Source of the DNA: Streptoalloteichus hindustanus
GTDB taxonomy: Bacteria > Actinomycetota > Actinomycetes > Mycobacteriales > Pseudonocardiaceae
Assembly (NCBI RefSeq): GCF_900129375.1
Contig: NZ_FQVN01000004.1
Location: 372,001-436,000, forward strand
Direction: 5' to 3'
Length of the DNA: 64,000 nucleotides
Shown in pieces: positions 1 to 7,339 of the stretch. The first letter of the stretch is position 1, and each line of letters starts with the position of its first letter. Under the pieces are notes generated by a model. The model was given only the letters and a program-made list of their open reading frames with translations. It was not told the origin of the DNA and made no database searches. A program made the translations under genes and the position numbers.

Positions 1-1
1 C

Positions 2-34
2 AACGGCGGGAAGAACCAGCAGTGGAACTTCTGA
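2..34 (+). CDS. 3' end of a ricin-type beta-trefoil lectin protein (partial)
   Basis: Only the last ten codons before a TGA at 32-34 are in the window. They read NGGKNQQWNF, the usual closing motif of a ricin B / CBM13 carbohydrate-binding repeat, in which an NQxW core ends each lobe. The rest of the gene lies before the window, so the catalytic or structural domain in front cannot be named. In actinomycetes such repeats usually sit at the C-terminus of secreted glycosidases or proteases. A strong hairpin follows within 10 bases, which fits a gene end. The call rests on a very short stretch. Confidence 0.5.
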   Translation, partial: NGGKNQQWNF

Positions 35-43
35 CGTCAGGGC

Positions 44-73
44 GTCGGGCCACCCCCGCGCGGGTGGCCCGAC
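44..73 (+). terminator. Hairpin terminator after the lectin gene
   Basis: A perfect 12-bp stem (GTCGGGCCACCC at 44-55, complement at 62-73) closes a 6-base loop just 9 bases after the stop of the lectin gene. There is no T-run, which is usual for high-GC actinobacterial terminators. Confidence 0.65.
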
Positions 74-150
74 AGCCTCGATGGTCGTTGGACGCGATCA
101 TCCGTCGCCCGAACCGCGCTCACCGGTGCTGGTCGGCCACTACGACGGCT

Positions 151-165
151 CGTCCACTGTGGACA
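151..165. repeat. 15-bp palindrome NGTCC-N5-GGACN, copy 1
   Basis: Reads CGTCCACTGTGGACA. It lies 15 bases beyond the stop codon of the minus-strand reductase gene. It is one of eleven related intergenic palindromes in the window; see the finding on this family. Confidence 0.6.
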
Positions 166-180
166 GACGGGTGAGGTGGG

Positions 181-1062
181 CTACCCGCGCAGACGGGCCA
201 GCAGCCGGTCCAGGGCGCGGCGCGCCGCCTCGGGTGTGCCCTCGCGGCGCAGGTCGGCCATGAACTGCTCGTTGAGCCCGCCCGGAGTCATGTGCTTGGC
301 GGTCATCGTCGCCAGGGAGTCGGTCCGCCGCGTCAGGGACTGGCCCAACTGTCCGAAGATGTGCGTGACGTAGGCGGCCGCGACCTCGGAGTCCACGCCC
401 TGGTCGGCCAGCCAGCTCACGATGGTGGCGAGGTAGTCCAGGTGCGCGGCGAAGGTGCCGGTCGCCGCGCTGAACGCCTCCAGGGTCGCTTCCTCGCCGG
501 GTACGAGGATCCCGCCCACCCGCTCGAACAGTCCACGGGCGACGGTGTCGTCCGGGTACAGCACAGTCAGGCTCTGGCGCCGCGCCGCCTGCGGCAGCGG
601 GATGGACCGGACGACGCGACCGGCCGGCGCGGTCCAGTCGCGCAGCCGCTCCAACGGGACACCGGCCACGGCGCTGATCACCACGTGGTGCGGGCGGAAC
701 GTCAGCTCCTCCACGACCTCGTGCGCGATCTGCGGGCGTACCGCGAGCACGATCGACGTCGCGTTGTCGAGCACGTCCTGGTTGCTCGGGCACACCCGCA
801 CGTTCGGGAAGCGGTCGGCCAACGCGCGTCCGACCTCGCGGCCGCGGGGCGACAGGAAGACGGCGGGAGGGTCGGCGACCCCCGCGCTGAGGCCCTCCAC
901 GATGGCGGCGGTGATCTCGCCCGTGCCCACGAACCCGTAGCCGGCGGGGGAGGGGTCTGGTGTCTGCTGCTCGCCGGGCTCGGAGGACGGCGTCACCTGT
1001 GGCAAGGGCTCCCCTTTCTGATCGCGCCCGTACCGGCCGGGCCGGAGGGGCGGTGTCGACAC
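181..1062 (-). CDS. Pyrroline-5-carboxylate reductase family protein
   Basis: A 293-residue protein related to pyrroline-5-carboxylate reductases (ProC), which reduce P5C to proline with NAD(P)H in the cytosol. After about 40 non-conserved residues a Rossmann fold opens with GFVGTGEITAAI. The middle holds the typical strand-helix pattern (VLAVRP, then VVISAVAGVPLERL), and the helical dimerisation domain ends with KHMTPGGLNEQ, matching the conserved SPGGTT-type region. The family is normally 260-280 residues, so the true start may be an internal codon closer to the Rossmann strand. Housekeeping ProC has a stricter C-terminal motif, so this may be a specialised paralogue acting on another imine. 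It stands alone. Confidence 0.75.
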   Translation of the reverse strand: MSTPPLRPGRYGRDQKGEPLPQVTPSSEPGEQQTPDPSPAGYGFVGTGEITAAIVEGLSAGVADPPAVFLSPRGREVGRALADRFPNVRVCPSNQDVLDNATSIVLAVRPQIAHEVVEELTFRPHHVVISAVAGVPLERLRDWTAPAGRVVRSIPLPQAARRQSLTVLYPDDTVARGLFERVGGILVPGEEATLEAFSAATGTFAAHLDYLATIVSWLADQGVDSEVAAAYVTHIFGQLGQSLTRRTDSLATMTAKHMTPGGLNEQFMADLRREGTPEAARRALDRLLARLRG

Positions 1063-1190
1063 ATCCCGCCGATGCGCCCGGACCCGGGCACGGTTGCGCG
1101 CACAAGGACCCTAGTCCTCCGGGCGTGCGCCCGGAACCGGTTTCCTGGCCTGGTCACTGAGCCCTCCCGTGACCACCGCCGAGTCCAGTG

Positions 1191-1205
1191 TGTCCACTGA
1201 GGACG
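1191..1205. repeat. 15-bp palindrome, copy 2
   Basis: Reads TGTCCACTGAGGACG, in the gap between the divergent reductase and ArsR genes. Confidence 0.5.
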
Positions 1206-1262
1206 GTTCTCGGAGCGCTCCGGACGCGCCGCCGGACGGCGCCGGTCGCGCGAATCCGGGGG

Positions 1263-1326
1263 TTGACAGCGGCCCGTCCGAGGTGTGCACTTAACCGCAA
1301 GGTTAGATAACCGAGTGGTTAGGTAG
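1263..1326 (+). promoter_or_regulatory. Promoter and tandem operator of the ArsR/AHSA1 operon
   Basis: TTGACA at 1263-1268 could be a -35 element. Two consecutive palindromes follow: TAACC-GCAA-GGTTA at 1292-1305 and TAACC-GAGT-GGTTA at 1308-1321, centred 16 bp apart and ending only seven bases before the ATG at 1329. The position fits autoregulation by the ArsR protein encoded next. No clear Shine-Dalgarno sequence separates the second palindrome from the start codon. Confidence 0.6.
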
Positions 1327-1328
1327 CG

Positions 1329-1679
1329 ATGGCAACGGACCCCCTGAGCGTCATCTTCGCCGCGCTGGCCGACCCCACGCGCCGGGCGATCCTGGCCCGG
1401 CTCGCCGAGGGGCCGGCCACGGTCAAGGAGCTCTCGGCGCCGTTCGCGATGAGCGGTCCGGCCATCTCCAAGCACCTGCGCGTGCTGGAGCGGGCCGGGC
1501 TGATCACGCGGGGCAGGGACGCGCAGTGGCGGCCCTGCCACCTGTCGGCGGCGCCGCTGAAGGAGGTCGCCGACTGGGCCGAGCACTACCGCCGCTTCTG
1601 GGACGCCAGCTACGCCCGCCTGGACAGCTACCTGCAGCAGATGAAGGACGAGGAGAGCGACGATGGCCACGACCGATGA
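1329..1679 (+). CDS. ArsR family winged-helix transcriptional regulator
   Basis: A 116-residue single-domain regulator. It begins DPLSVIFAALADPTRRAILARL, the standard first helices of the ArsR family, and contains the recognition helix in SGPAISKHLRVLERAGL, followed by the wing (ITRGRDAQWRPCHL). No cysteine pair of the metal-sensing type is visible, so this belongs with the non-metal ArsR proteins that accompany AHSA1/SRPBCC partners. It overlaps the next gene by 17 bases, so the two are translated together. Two TAACC/GGTTA palindromes just upstream are the likely self-operator. In related pairs the regulator represses both genes; the inducer is unknown. Confidence 0.9.
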   Translation: MATDPLSVIFAALADPTRRAILARLAEGPATVKELSAPFAMSGPAISKHLRVLERAGLITRGRDAQWRPCHLSAAPLKEVADWAEHYRRFWDASYARLDSYLQQMKDEESDDGHDR

Positions 1680-2151
1680 GCTCGGCACCACCACCTTCAC
1701 CACGCCCTCGGACCGGGAGATCGTCATGACCCGGGTCTTCGCCGCGCCGCGCCGACTGGTGTTCGACGCCTACACCAACCCCCGCCACGTGCCGAACTGG
1801 CTGCTGGGGCCGGACGGGTGGACGATGCCGGTCTGCGAGATCGACCTGCGCCCCGGCGGGGCCTGGCGCTACGTCTGGCGGCGGGAGGACGGCTCGGAGA
1901 TGGAGATGACCGGGCAGTACCGGGAGGTCGCGCCGCCGGAGCGGCTGGTCAACACCGAGTCCTGGGGCGAGGGCTGGCCGGAGACGGTCAACACGGTCAC
2001 CTTCACCGAGACCGGGGGGCGCACCACGATGACGACCATCGTGCTCTTCCCGACGCCGGAGGCGCGGGACGCCGCGCTGCGGACGGGGATGAAGGACGGC
2101 GCGTCGCGCAGCTTCGACCTCCTGAGCGACTACCTGCCCACCATCGCCTGA
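1663..2151 (+). CDS. SRPBCC (AHSA1-like) domain protein
   Basis: A 162-residue single START/SRPBCC-fold protein. The core reads REIVMTRVFAAPRRLVFDAYTNP, then GGAWRYVW, MTGQYREVAPPERLVNTESW and TTMTTIVLFPT, the hallmark of Activator-of-Hsp90-ATPase-1-like proteins. The fold forms a deep hydrophobic ligand pocket; the ligand of these stand-alone bacterial versions is unknown. It starts inside the end of the ArsR gene in another frame (17-bp overlap). This ArsR-AHSA1 pairing is common in actinobacteria and proteobacteria. A 15-bp palindrome begins five bases after its stop codon. Confidence 0.9.
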   Translation: MATTDELGTTTFTTPSDREIVMTRVFAAPRRLVFDAYTNPRHVPNWLLGPDGWTMPVCEIDLRPGGAWRYVWRREDGSEMEMTGQYREVAPPERLVNTESWGEGWPETVNTVTFTETGGRTTMTTIVLFPTPEARDAALRTGMKDGASRSFDLLSDYLPTIA

Positions 2152-2155
2152 GCAC

Positions 2156-2170
2156 TGTCCACTGTGGACA
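2156..2170. repeat. 15-bp palindrome, copy 3
   Basis: Perfect palindrome TGTCCACTGTGGACA, immediately 3' of the AHSA1 gene and upstream of the stop of the convergent integrase gene. Confidence 0.65.
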
Positions 2171-2236
2171 GCCCGGTCGCCGCGCCCCGGTGCCGGCTCC
2201 GGTGGCGGCGCACCGGGAACGCCAGGCCCGGCGTTC

Positions 2237-3469
2237 TCACAGGCCGAGTTTGGTGACGGCGTTGTCGTCCAACGGGTTGGCCACCCGGATGTAGCGGTGG
2301 ACGGTGCGCGGGTTGCTCCACCGGCCCTGCCGCATGATCTCGCGGTCGCTGGCCCCGCCCAGCGCGGCCTGGGTGGCGAACCCGGCGCGCAGCGAGTGCC
2401 CGCCGAACAGGTCGGGGTCCAGGCCGGCGCGCTGGGCGTAGCGCTTGACCAGCTCAGCCACCGCCGGACCCGACATCGCCCGCGCGCCGACCCCGCCGTG
2501 CCGGTTGATCACCGGGAACAGCGGGCGGGCCTGGCCGTCGGCCAACCAGGTGCCCTCGAAGCCGTGGCAGCGGTGCACCGACCGCTCCGCGCCCGCCCCC
2601 TGCGCGACGTGCTCGCGCAGTCCGGGGCCACCGCGCTCGGTGTGGATCTCCAGCAGCTCCACCCACGCGGCGAACGCGCAGACCGGGCAGGTGTGCGGGC
2701 GCGCGCCCCGCGGCAGCACCACCCGCTGCTGCCGCACGCCGCTGGGATCGGTCTTGGTCACGGCCAGATCCACCAGCAGCACCGGCTCGTTCGTGCTCGG
2801 GTCGACGTGCACGACGACGTCGTCGAGGGTCAGGCCGGCGACCTCGCTGCGCCGCAACGCCCCGGCGAAGCCCACCAACAACAGCAGGGCGTCGCGGCGG
2901 CGCGCGGGTTCCCCGGGCCAGCCCGCCTCGGGCCGCTGCGCCAGCAACTCCTCCAGCGTGTGCAGCAGGACCGGCCGCTTGCGGTGCGGGCGGCTCCTGC
3001 GGGTGCGGCGGATGCCGCGCAGGGTCAGGCGCACGACGTCGGCGCGGGTGGGGGAGGGCAGGCCGTTGGCCGCGTGCACCGCGGCGAGCGCGGCGGCCTT
3101 GCGTTCCAGGGTCGCCGGGCTGAACGCCCACCGGGTGGGCCCGGTCTCGCCGGCGCGGGCGGGCCGGCGCTCCTCGGCGGCGGCGGCGAGGTACACGGCC
3201 ACGTCGAGCGGGTCGGCGGGCAGCGCCTGGCGGCCCTCGGCCGCGCACCACGCCGACCACGCGATCCAGTCCGACCGGTAGGCCCGCAGCGTGTTGGGGG
3301 ACTGGGATGCCCGCAGGTAGCGGGTCAGGGCGGCGGCCTGGTCGTCGTCGAACCGGGCGCGCACGGCCGCGAGGTGCTCGGTGTCGACCAGCACGCTGCC
3401 GGTGCGGCGTTCGAGCGCGGCCCGCACCGGCTCGGGCAGCGCCCGCGGCGTCGACGGCGAAACCCCCAC
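2237..3469 (-). CDS. Tyrosine recombinase / phage-type integrase
   Basis: A site-specific recombinase of about 410 residues. An N-terminal SAM-like DNA-binding domain (SQSPNTLRAYRSDWIAWSAW) precedes the catalytic domain. The active-site set is complete: Arg in GALRRSEVAGL, HxxR as GHSLRAG (about H358 and R361), Trp in GRWSNP in place of the second His, and the nucleophile Tyr in HRYIR (about Y393). I chose the GTG at 3469 because GGGGAGGG lies just upstream; an ATG 18 codons further up (3523) has no clear ribosome site. The spacer between the catalytic Arg and HxxR is long and contains a CPVC pair. No att site or tRNA was found beside it, so its element, if any, is not defined. Confidence 0.85.
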   Translation of the reverse strand: MGVSPSTPRALPEPVRAALERRTGSVLVDTEHLAAVRARFDDDQAAALTRYLRASQSPNTLRAYRSDWIAWSAWCAAEGRQALPADPLDVAVYLAAAAEERRPARAGETGPTRWAFSPATLERKAAALAAVHAANGLPSPTRADVVRLTLRGIRRTRRSRPHRKRPVLLHTLEELLAQRPEAGWPGEPARRRDALLLLVGFAGALRRSEVAGLTLDDVVVHVDPSTNEPVLLVDLAVTKTDPSGVRQQRVVLPRGARPHTCPVCAFAAWVELLEIHTERGGPGLREHVAQGAGAERSVHRCHGFEGTWLADGQARPLFPVINRHGGVGARAMSGPAVAELVKRYAQRAGLDPDLFGGHSLRAGFATQAALGGASDREIMRQGRWSNPRTVHRYIRVANPLDDNAVTKLGL

Positions 3470-3639
3470 GTTGCCCTCCCCGGCGCTGCCCGACTGTCGA
3501 CCTCGCGGCCCCCAGCCTGTCATCTCGTGATCATCCTCGCGCGCGGGCCCCGCGCGCGCTCAAACCGGCTGGCGTCCCGGCCGCCACCCTGACCTAGGAT
3601 CACGCGCCGATCCACCACGCGGAAGGACGACGACCTGCG

Positions 3640-4284
3640 ATGCCGCTTCTCCCCGACCCCACGGTGCTGCACCCCATGCCGGAACAGCCCCGCGTGGTGC
3701 TGCTCAAACCGCTGATCACCTCGCCGCTGATCGAGGTCGGGGAGTTCTCCTACTACGACGACCCCGACGACCCGACCGCCTTCCAGACCCGCAACGTGCT
3801 CTACCACTACGGGCCGGACCGGCTGGTCATCGGGAAGTTCTGCGCGCTGGCCACCGGCGTGCGGTTCATCATGAACGGCGCCAACCACCGCATGGACGGC
3901 CCCTCGACCTTCCCGTTCCCCATCATGGGCGGCTCCTGGTCGGAGCACTTCGACCTGATCGCCGGGCTGCCCGCGCGGGGCGACACCGTGGTCGGCCACG
4001 ACGTCTGGCTCGGCTACGGGGTCACGGTGATGCCGGGAGTCCGCATCGGACACGGCGCGATCGTCGCCTCCGGCTCCGTGGTCGTCGACGACGTCCCCGA
4101 CTACGGGATCGTCGGCGGCAACCCCGCCCGCCTGATCCGCCGCCGCTACGACGAGGACGACATCGCGCGCCTGCTGGAGCTGGCCTGGTGGGACTGGCCG
4201 CTGCCGCACATCACCGAGCACGTCCGCACGATCATGTCCGGCAGCGTCGACGACCTCGCGGCGGTGGCTCCCCGCACCCCCTGA
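3640..4284 (+). CDS. CatB/Vat-type xenobiotic O-acetyltransferase
   Basis: A 214-residue left-handed beta-helix acetyltransferase. The order is diagnostic for the Vat (streptogramin A) and CatB (chloramphenicol) group: GKFCALATGVRF, then NGANHRMDG with the probable catalytic His83, then FPFPIMGGSW, then hexapeptide turns through DVWLGYGVTVMPGVRIGHGAIVASGSVVVDDVPDYGIVGGNPARLIRRRY. The closing motif GGNPA contacts acetyl-CoA. These enzymes move an acetyl group from acetyl-CoA to a hydroxyl of an antibiotic or sugar. Length is normal for the family. It is a single gene next to an integrase and converges on the WYL regulator. The real substrate cannot be read from the sequence. Confidence 0.88.
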   Translation: MPLLPDPTVLHPMPEQPRVVLLKPLITSPLIEVGEFSYYDDPDDPTAFQTRNVLYHYGPDRLVIGKFCALATGVRFIMNGANHRMDGPSTFPFPIMGGSWSEHFDLIAGLPARGDTVVGHDVWLGYGVTVMPGVRIGHGAIVASGSVVVDDVPDYGIVGGNPARLIRRRYDEDDIARLLELAWWDWPLPHITEHVRTIMSGSVDDLAAVAPRTP

Positions 4285-4334
4285 CACCCGCACCTGACAC
4301 CCGCACCTGACACCCGCACCTGACACCTGACACC
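4281..4334. repeat. Short tandem repeat (13-bp x3, then 7-bp x2)
   Basis: CTGACACCCGCAC is repeated three times (4281-4293, 4294-4306, 4307-4319), then CTGACAC twice (4320-4333). The TGA stop of the acetyltransferase lies in the first unit. It looks like a replication-slippage repeat, and every 13-mer carries another TGA. Confidence 0.9.
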
Positions 4335-4335
4335 G

Positions 4336-4366
4336 GGCGCCGCCGTGTCGTCGACGCGGCGGCGCC
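4336..4366. terminator. Bidirectional terminator hairpin
   Basis: GGCGCCGCCG (4336-4345) pairs with CGGCGGCGCC (4357-4366) around an 11-base loop, in the gap between the convergent acetyltransferase and WYL regulator genes. Confidence 0.6.
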
Positions 4367-4370
4367 AGGG

Positions 4371-4385
4371 TGTCCACAGTGGACA
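4371..4385. repeat. 15-bp palindrome, copy 4
   Basis: TGTCCACAGTGGACA, a perfect palindrome, five bases after the terminator hairpin between two convergent genes. Confidence 0.65.
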
Positions 4386-4428
4386 CGGCTGGGCGGAACT
4401 CCTTGGCCCGTGGCCGAATCCCGCCCAC

Positions 4429-5400
4429 CTACCCTCCGTAGGAGGCGGCGATCGCGGCGGCGCGGTCGCGCAGGGTGACGCGCAACCACCGCGGGGTCAG
4501 GGCGTGCGCGTCCGTGGCGAGCTGCCACAGCGCCCACTCGGCGTGGCGCGAGTCCTGGAAGGTCACCTCCAGCCGCAGCCAGCCGTCCGCGTCGACTTCC
4601 TCGGCGTGGACGGCCAGCGCGGTGCCCACCAGGTCCTCGCGCCGCGCCGGGTTCACCCGTGCCAGCACGGTGACCTGCTGGTCGCCGCCGGTCCGGAACC
4701 GCGTGCCGCGTTCCTGCCAGGCCCGGCCCAGATCGACCCGCTCCGGTCGCTGCGCGGGTTCGGCGAGCTCCTCGGCGGCCAGGACGCGGGAGAGCCGGTA
4801 GGTGCGGTCCGCACCGGACCTCGTGGCCAACAGGTAGCCGTGGCCGCCGGCGGTGACCAGGCCGATCGGATCGACCGTCCGCCACTGCGGGGTCTGGTCC
4901 GTCGCCGCGTAGCGGATGCGCAGCTTGTGCCCGGCGAGCACCGCGCGCCGGACCTCGGTCATGACGGCCTCGGGCACCTCCTCGGCGACCTGCCGGCGCG
5001 ACAACAGGTCGGTCTCCGGGTCGACGAGCAGTCGACGGGCCGCGCCGGCCGCGGTGGCCCGAGAGCTCTCGGGCAGCGCGTCCACCACCTTGCGCATGGC
5101 CGAGGCGAGCGCCGCGCCGAGGCCGAACGCCTGCGCGCCGCGCCGTGATCCGGCCACCAACAGCGCCAGCGCCTCGTCGTGGTTCAGCCCGGTGAGTTCG
5201 GTCTGGAAACCGGGCAGCAACGCGAAACCGCCGTGCCGGCCGCGTTCGGCGTACACGGGGACACCGGCCGCCGACAACGCCTCGATGTCGCGCAGAACGG
5301 TGCGGGTGGACACCTCCAGCTCGCGGGCCAGCGCGGTCGCGGACAGCCGACCGTGCTGGCGCAGCAGCAGCACCAGCGACACCAACCGGTCAGCGCGCAT
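4429..5400 (-). CDS. YafY-type transcriptional regulator (HTH_11 plus WYL domain)
   Basis: A 323-residue regulator. The N-terminus MRADRLVSLVLLLRQHGRLS then TALARELEVSTRTVLRDI is an HTH_11 winged helix of the DeoR/YafY type. A WYL domain follows (RRAVLAGHKLRIRYAATDQ, then TVDPIGLVTAGGHGYLLATR), then a C-terminal WCX region ending in ITPRWLRV-like sequence and AASYGG. The reading frame stays open further upstream, but the conserved start is the ATG at 5400. WYL domains bind nucleic acids or small ligands and set repressor activity. It is divergent from a RidA gene, and an 11-bp inverted repeat sits in the shared gap, so it probably controls itself and ridA. Confidence 0.9.
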   Translation of the reverse strand: MRADRLVSLVLLLRQHGRLSATALARELEVSTRTVLRDIEALSAAGVPVYAERGRHGGFALLPGFQTELTGLNHDEALALLVAGSRRGAQAFGLGAALASAMRKVVDALPESSRATAAGAARRLLVDPETDLLSRRQVAEEVPEAVMTEVRRAVLAGHKLRIRYAATDQTPQWRTVDPIGLVTAGGHGYLLATRSGADRTYRLSRVLAAEELAEPAQRPERVDLGRAWQERGTRFRTGGDQQVTVLARVNPARREDLVGTALAVHAEEVDADGWLRLEVTFQDSRHAEWALWQLATDAHALTPRWLRVTLRDRAAAIAASYGG

Positions 5401-5418
5401 GGCGAAAACCCTAGCCGG

Positions 5419-5445
5419 AATACACGACACAGGATGTCGCGTATT
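5419..5445. promoter_or_regulatory. Operator-like inverted repeat between WYL regulator and RidA gene
   Basis: AATACACGACA (5419-5429) and TGTCGCGTATT (5435-5445) form an inverted repeat with 10 of 11 matches and a 5-base spacer. It sits 19 bases upstream of the regulator start. It is AT-rich for this genome and is the obvious candidate site for the YafY-type protein. Confidence 0.6.
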
Positions 5446-5532
5446 GGCTGCAAGGCTTCCCACCGGGACGTCAACGACGCGGCTGCCGAGCCGACGGACG
5501 CCCGTACTCTCGATCAAGCGAATGGAGCCGAA

Positions 5533-5934
5533 GTGGCAGTGGAGCGCACGGCCGTCAACCCGGTGACGTGGTCGGTGGGGGTGGGGTTCAACCAGGGTGA
5601 GATCGTCTCCGGGCACACCCGGACCCTGTACTGCTCCGGGCAGGCCGCGACGGGCGACGACGGCACGCCCCGGCACGAGGGGGACATGGCGGCACAGCTG
5701 GCGCTGAGCCTGGACAACCTGGAGGCCGTTCTCGCCAAGGCCGACATGTCGCTGGCCAACCTCGTCCGGCTCACCGTCTACACCACCGACGTCGATCTGC
5801 TCTTCCAGCACTACGGCGTGCTGGCGTCGAGGTTGGGTGCCGCCCGGGTGGCGCCGCCCACCACGATGCTCGGGGTGACGCGGCTGGCGATCCCCGCCCT
5901 GATGGTCGAGCTTGAGGCGACCGCCGTCGCGTGA
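5533..5934 (+). CDS. RidA (YjgF/YER057c/UK114) family protein
   Basis: A 133-residue protein. The GTG at 5533 is preceded by GGAG at a good distance; the frame is open further upstream but that part has no family similarity. It has the RidA layout: GHTRTLYCSGQAATGDDG, then DMAAQLALSLDNLEAVLAKADMSLANLVRLTVYTTD and a C-terminus PPTTMLGVTRLAIPALMVELEATAV. RidA trimers deaminate reactive enamine or imine intermediates. The usual arginine that binds the substrate carboxylate would lie in the C-terminal segment; here that place reads VTRLAIP rather than RxxLP, so the activity may differ from classic RidA. A strong terminator follows. Confidence 0.88.
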   Translation: MAVERTAVNPVTWSVGVGFNQGEIVSGHTRTLYCSGQAATGDDGTPRHEGDMAAQLALSLDNLEAVLAKADMSLANLVRLTVYTTDVDLLFQHYGVLASRLGAARVAPPTTMLGVTRLAIPALMVELEATAVA

Positions 5935-5940
5935 CGCGAC

Positions 5941-5976
5941 CGCGCCGCCTCCGGCAGCCCTGCCGGAGGCGGCGCG
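5941..5976 (+). terminator. Strong terminator after the RidA gene
   Basis: A perfect 16-bp stem (5941-5956 with 5961-5976) closes a GCCC loop, six bases after the stop codon. It may also stop the minus-strand Wadjet transcript arriving from the other side. Confidence 0.85.
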
Positions 5977-6073
5977 AGGGCGCTCAGGTCCAACTCCCAC
6001 GTGACCAGTGACCGCTGCTGCCACACCGCGAACGCGTGACGGAGGCGTTCGCGAGCGCAGGACATCGCGGTGC

Positions 6074-7339
6074 TCAGGCGAGAGCGCGGCCTGCAGGCGG
6101 TTGGGGATCACTGCCTTGCGGTTGATCGGATCCGAAGAGGGCCTCCAGCGCGGCGTCGTGTTCCTGGTATACGACGCGCCCGGAGGAGGCGATGGCGTCT
6201 CGCAGGTCGGGGTCGACCCACTCGGCAGGGTCTCCGAACGCCACGGCAGACGGCGCCGCTCCCGCACGGCGGACGACATCGGGCGACATCGCGATCAGGG
6301 TGGCCCCGTAGGTCGCGGCGACTTGGCTGGCGATGCGCAGACCAGGGCCGTCCAGGTCGCCGGCATAGCGGAGGTCGACGCCGTGGTCGACGGCGAGCTG
6401 CAGCAGGGCGTGGTCGACGCTGCCGAGGTGACCGCTGGTGCACGCGAGGGCGATCGGGCTTTGGCGGCGCATCGCGGCTTCCAGGACTGAGGGGTTCTCT
6501 ACGACGGTGAGCACCTGAGAGGCTAGCGCGGGTGGGTGAACGGTCAGGTCCAGCAGCGTGACCGGCACCGGTGTGGTCGCGTCCCGCAGGCGGCGGTCGA
6601 CCGGCCCGTCGCCTGCCACCTGGACCTGGTGCAGCAGGACCGTGGCCGACAGCCGGTCCGCGAGGATGCCCACTCTGGTCAGCATCGCGCGGATCAGGTC
6701 GGGGCGTGTCGGTTCGGGCGTGCTGGTCCACTCAGCGACCGCGCTCACCAGTCGCGCGCCGGCAAGACGGTCGAGGTCGAAGTAGTGCGGGTCGCCGGCG
6801 TGGTCGTGGGACAGCTTCGCGAGGCTGGCCGGTGGATCGAACGGCAGCCTGGACATCACTTTCACAAGGCTGTCGACGAGACCTAGCACGGACTCCTCGT
6901 TGTCCGTCCCGGCCGCGCGCATTCGCGCGACCAGAGTGGGCAGGGCGGGCAGCTTCGCCTCGACGTCGGCCCACAGGTCGCGCCGTTGGGCGAGGGCTTC
7001 CCTTCGTTGGGCCGCCACGTCGACCACGGGCCGGCCCACAGCCAGTTCCACCAAGGGGATGAGCTCGTCGGCTGGTACCCCGAGGACGTCCAGCACCTGA
7101 CGAATGGGCACCACTGTGACCGCGCCGCGGCTCTCCACCGCCGAACGGTCGCGCCGACGGCGTGCGGTGGTGTCCAACCACGACCTGAGCACGGCGATCC
7201 CGTTGGGGGACAAGCCCTCGACCCGAATCGCCGCGATGGTCGTCGGTTGGGCGCCCGAGCACAACCTTCGGTGCACGGCCGCCCAGAGCGGTGCCAGGTC
7301 CGGGTCGCGTGCCAGGACATCCCGTCGCGTGGGCATCAA
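6074..7339 (-). CDS. jetD: Wadjet nuclease subunit JetD (DUF2399 / TIGR02679)
   Basis: A 421-residue protein of the DUF2399 family, the toprim nuclease subunit of Wadjet. The C-terminal half carries the toprim signature: a strand ending in a glutamate (TVVENPSVLEAA, about residue 290) and a DxD-type loop (YAGDLDGPGLRIA, about residue 335), which bind the metal for DNA cleavage. The N-terminal half resembles the arm that docks to the SMC complex. In known Wadjets JetD cuts closed circular DNA that the JetABC motor has extruded, so small plasmids are destroyed. It is the last gene of jetABCD; its ATG overlaps the jetC stop by four bases. No convincing gene follows downstream before the RidA terminator. 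Confidence 0.92.
   Translation of the reverse strand: MMPTRRDVLARDPDLAPLWAAVHRRLCSGAQPTTIAAIRVEGLSPNGIAVLRSWLDTTARRRRDRSAVESRGAVTVVPIRQVLDVLGVPADELIPLVELAVGRPVVDVAAQRREALAQRRDLWADVEAKLPALPTLVARMRAAGTDNEESVLGLVDSLVKVMSRLPFDPPASLAKLSHDHAGDPHYFDLDRLAGARLVSAVAEWTSTPEPTRPDLIRAMLTRVGILADRLSATVLLHQVQVAGDGPVDRRLRDATTPVPVTLLDLTVHPPALASQVLTVVENPSVLEAAMRRQSPIALACTSGHLGSVDHALLQLAVDHGVDLRYAGDLDGPGLRIASQVAATYGATLIAMSPDVVRRAGAAPSAVAFGDPAEWVDPDLRDAIASSGRVVYQEHDAALEALFGSDQPQGSDPQPPAGRALA

Noticed and set aside
140-1105. Long open frames on both strands over the reductase gene (for example 140-1105 minus, 292-1200 plus)
   Set aside because: Arg/Gly/Pro-rich shadow frames typical of high-GC DNA; the frame at 181-1062 has the real domain.
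2237-3523. Integrase as marker of a mobile island with att sites
   Set aside because: No tRNA gene and no flanking direct repeats could be identified, so island borders were not called.
5811-6065. 84-codon minus-strand frame between RidA and jetD (LRHAFAVWQQRSLVTWELDL)
   Set aside because: Its N-terminus looks protein-like, but it runs through the perfect terminator hairpin and into the RidA gene, with no family match.
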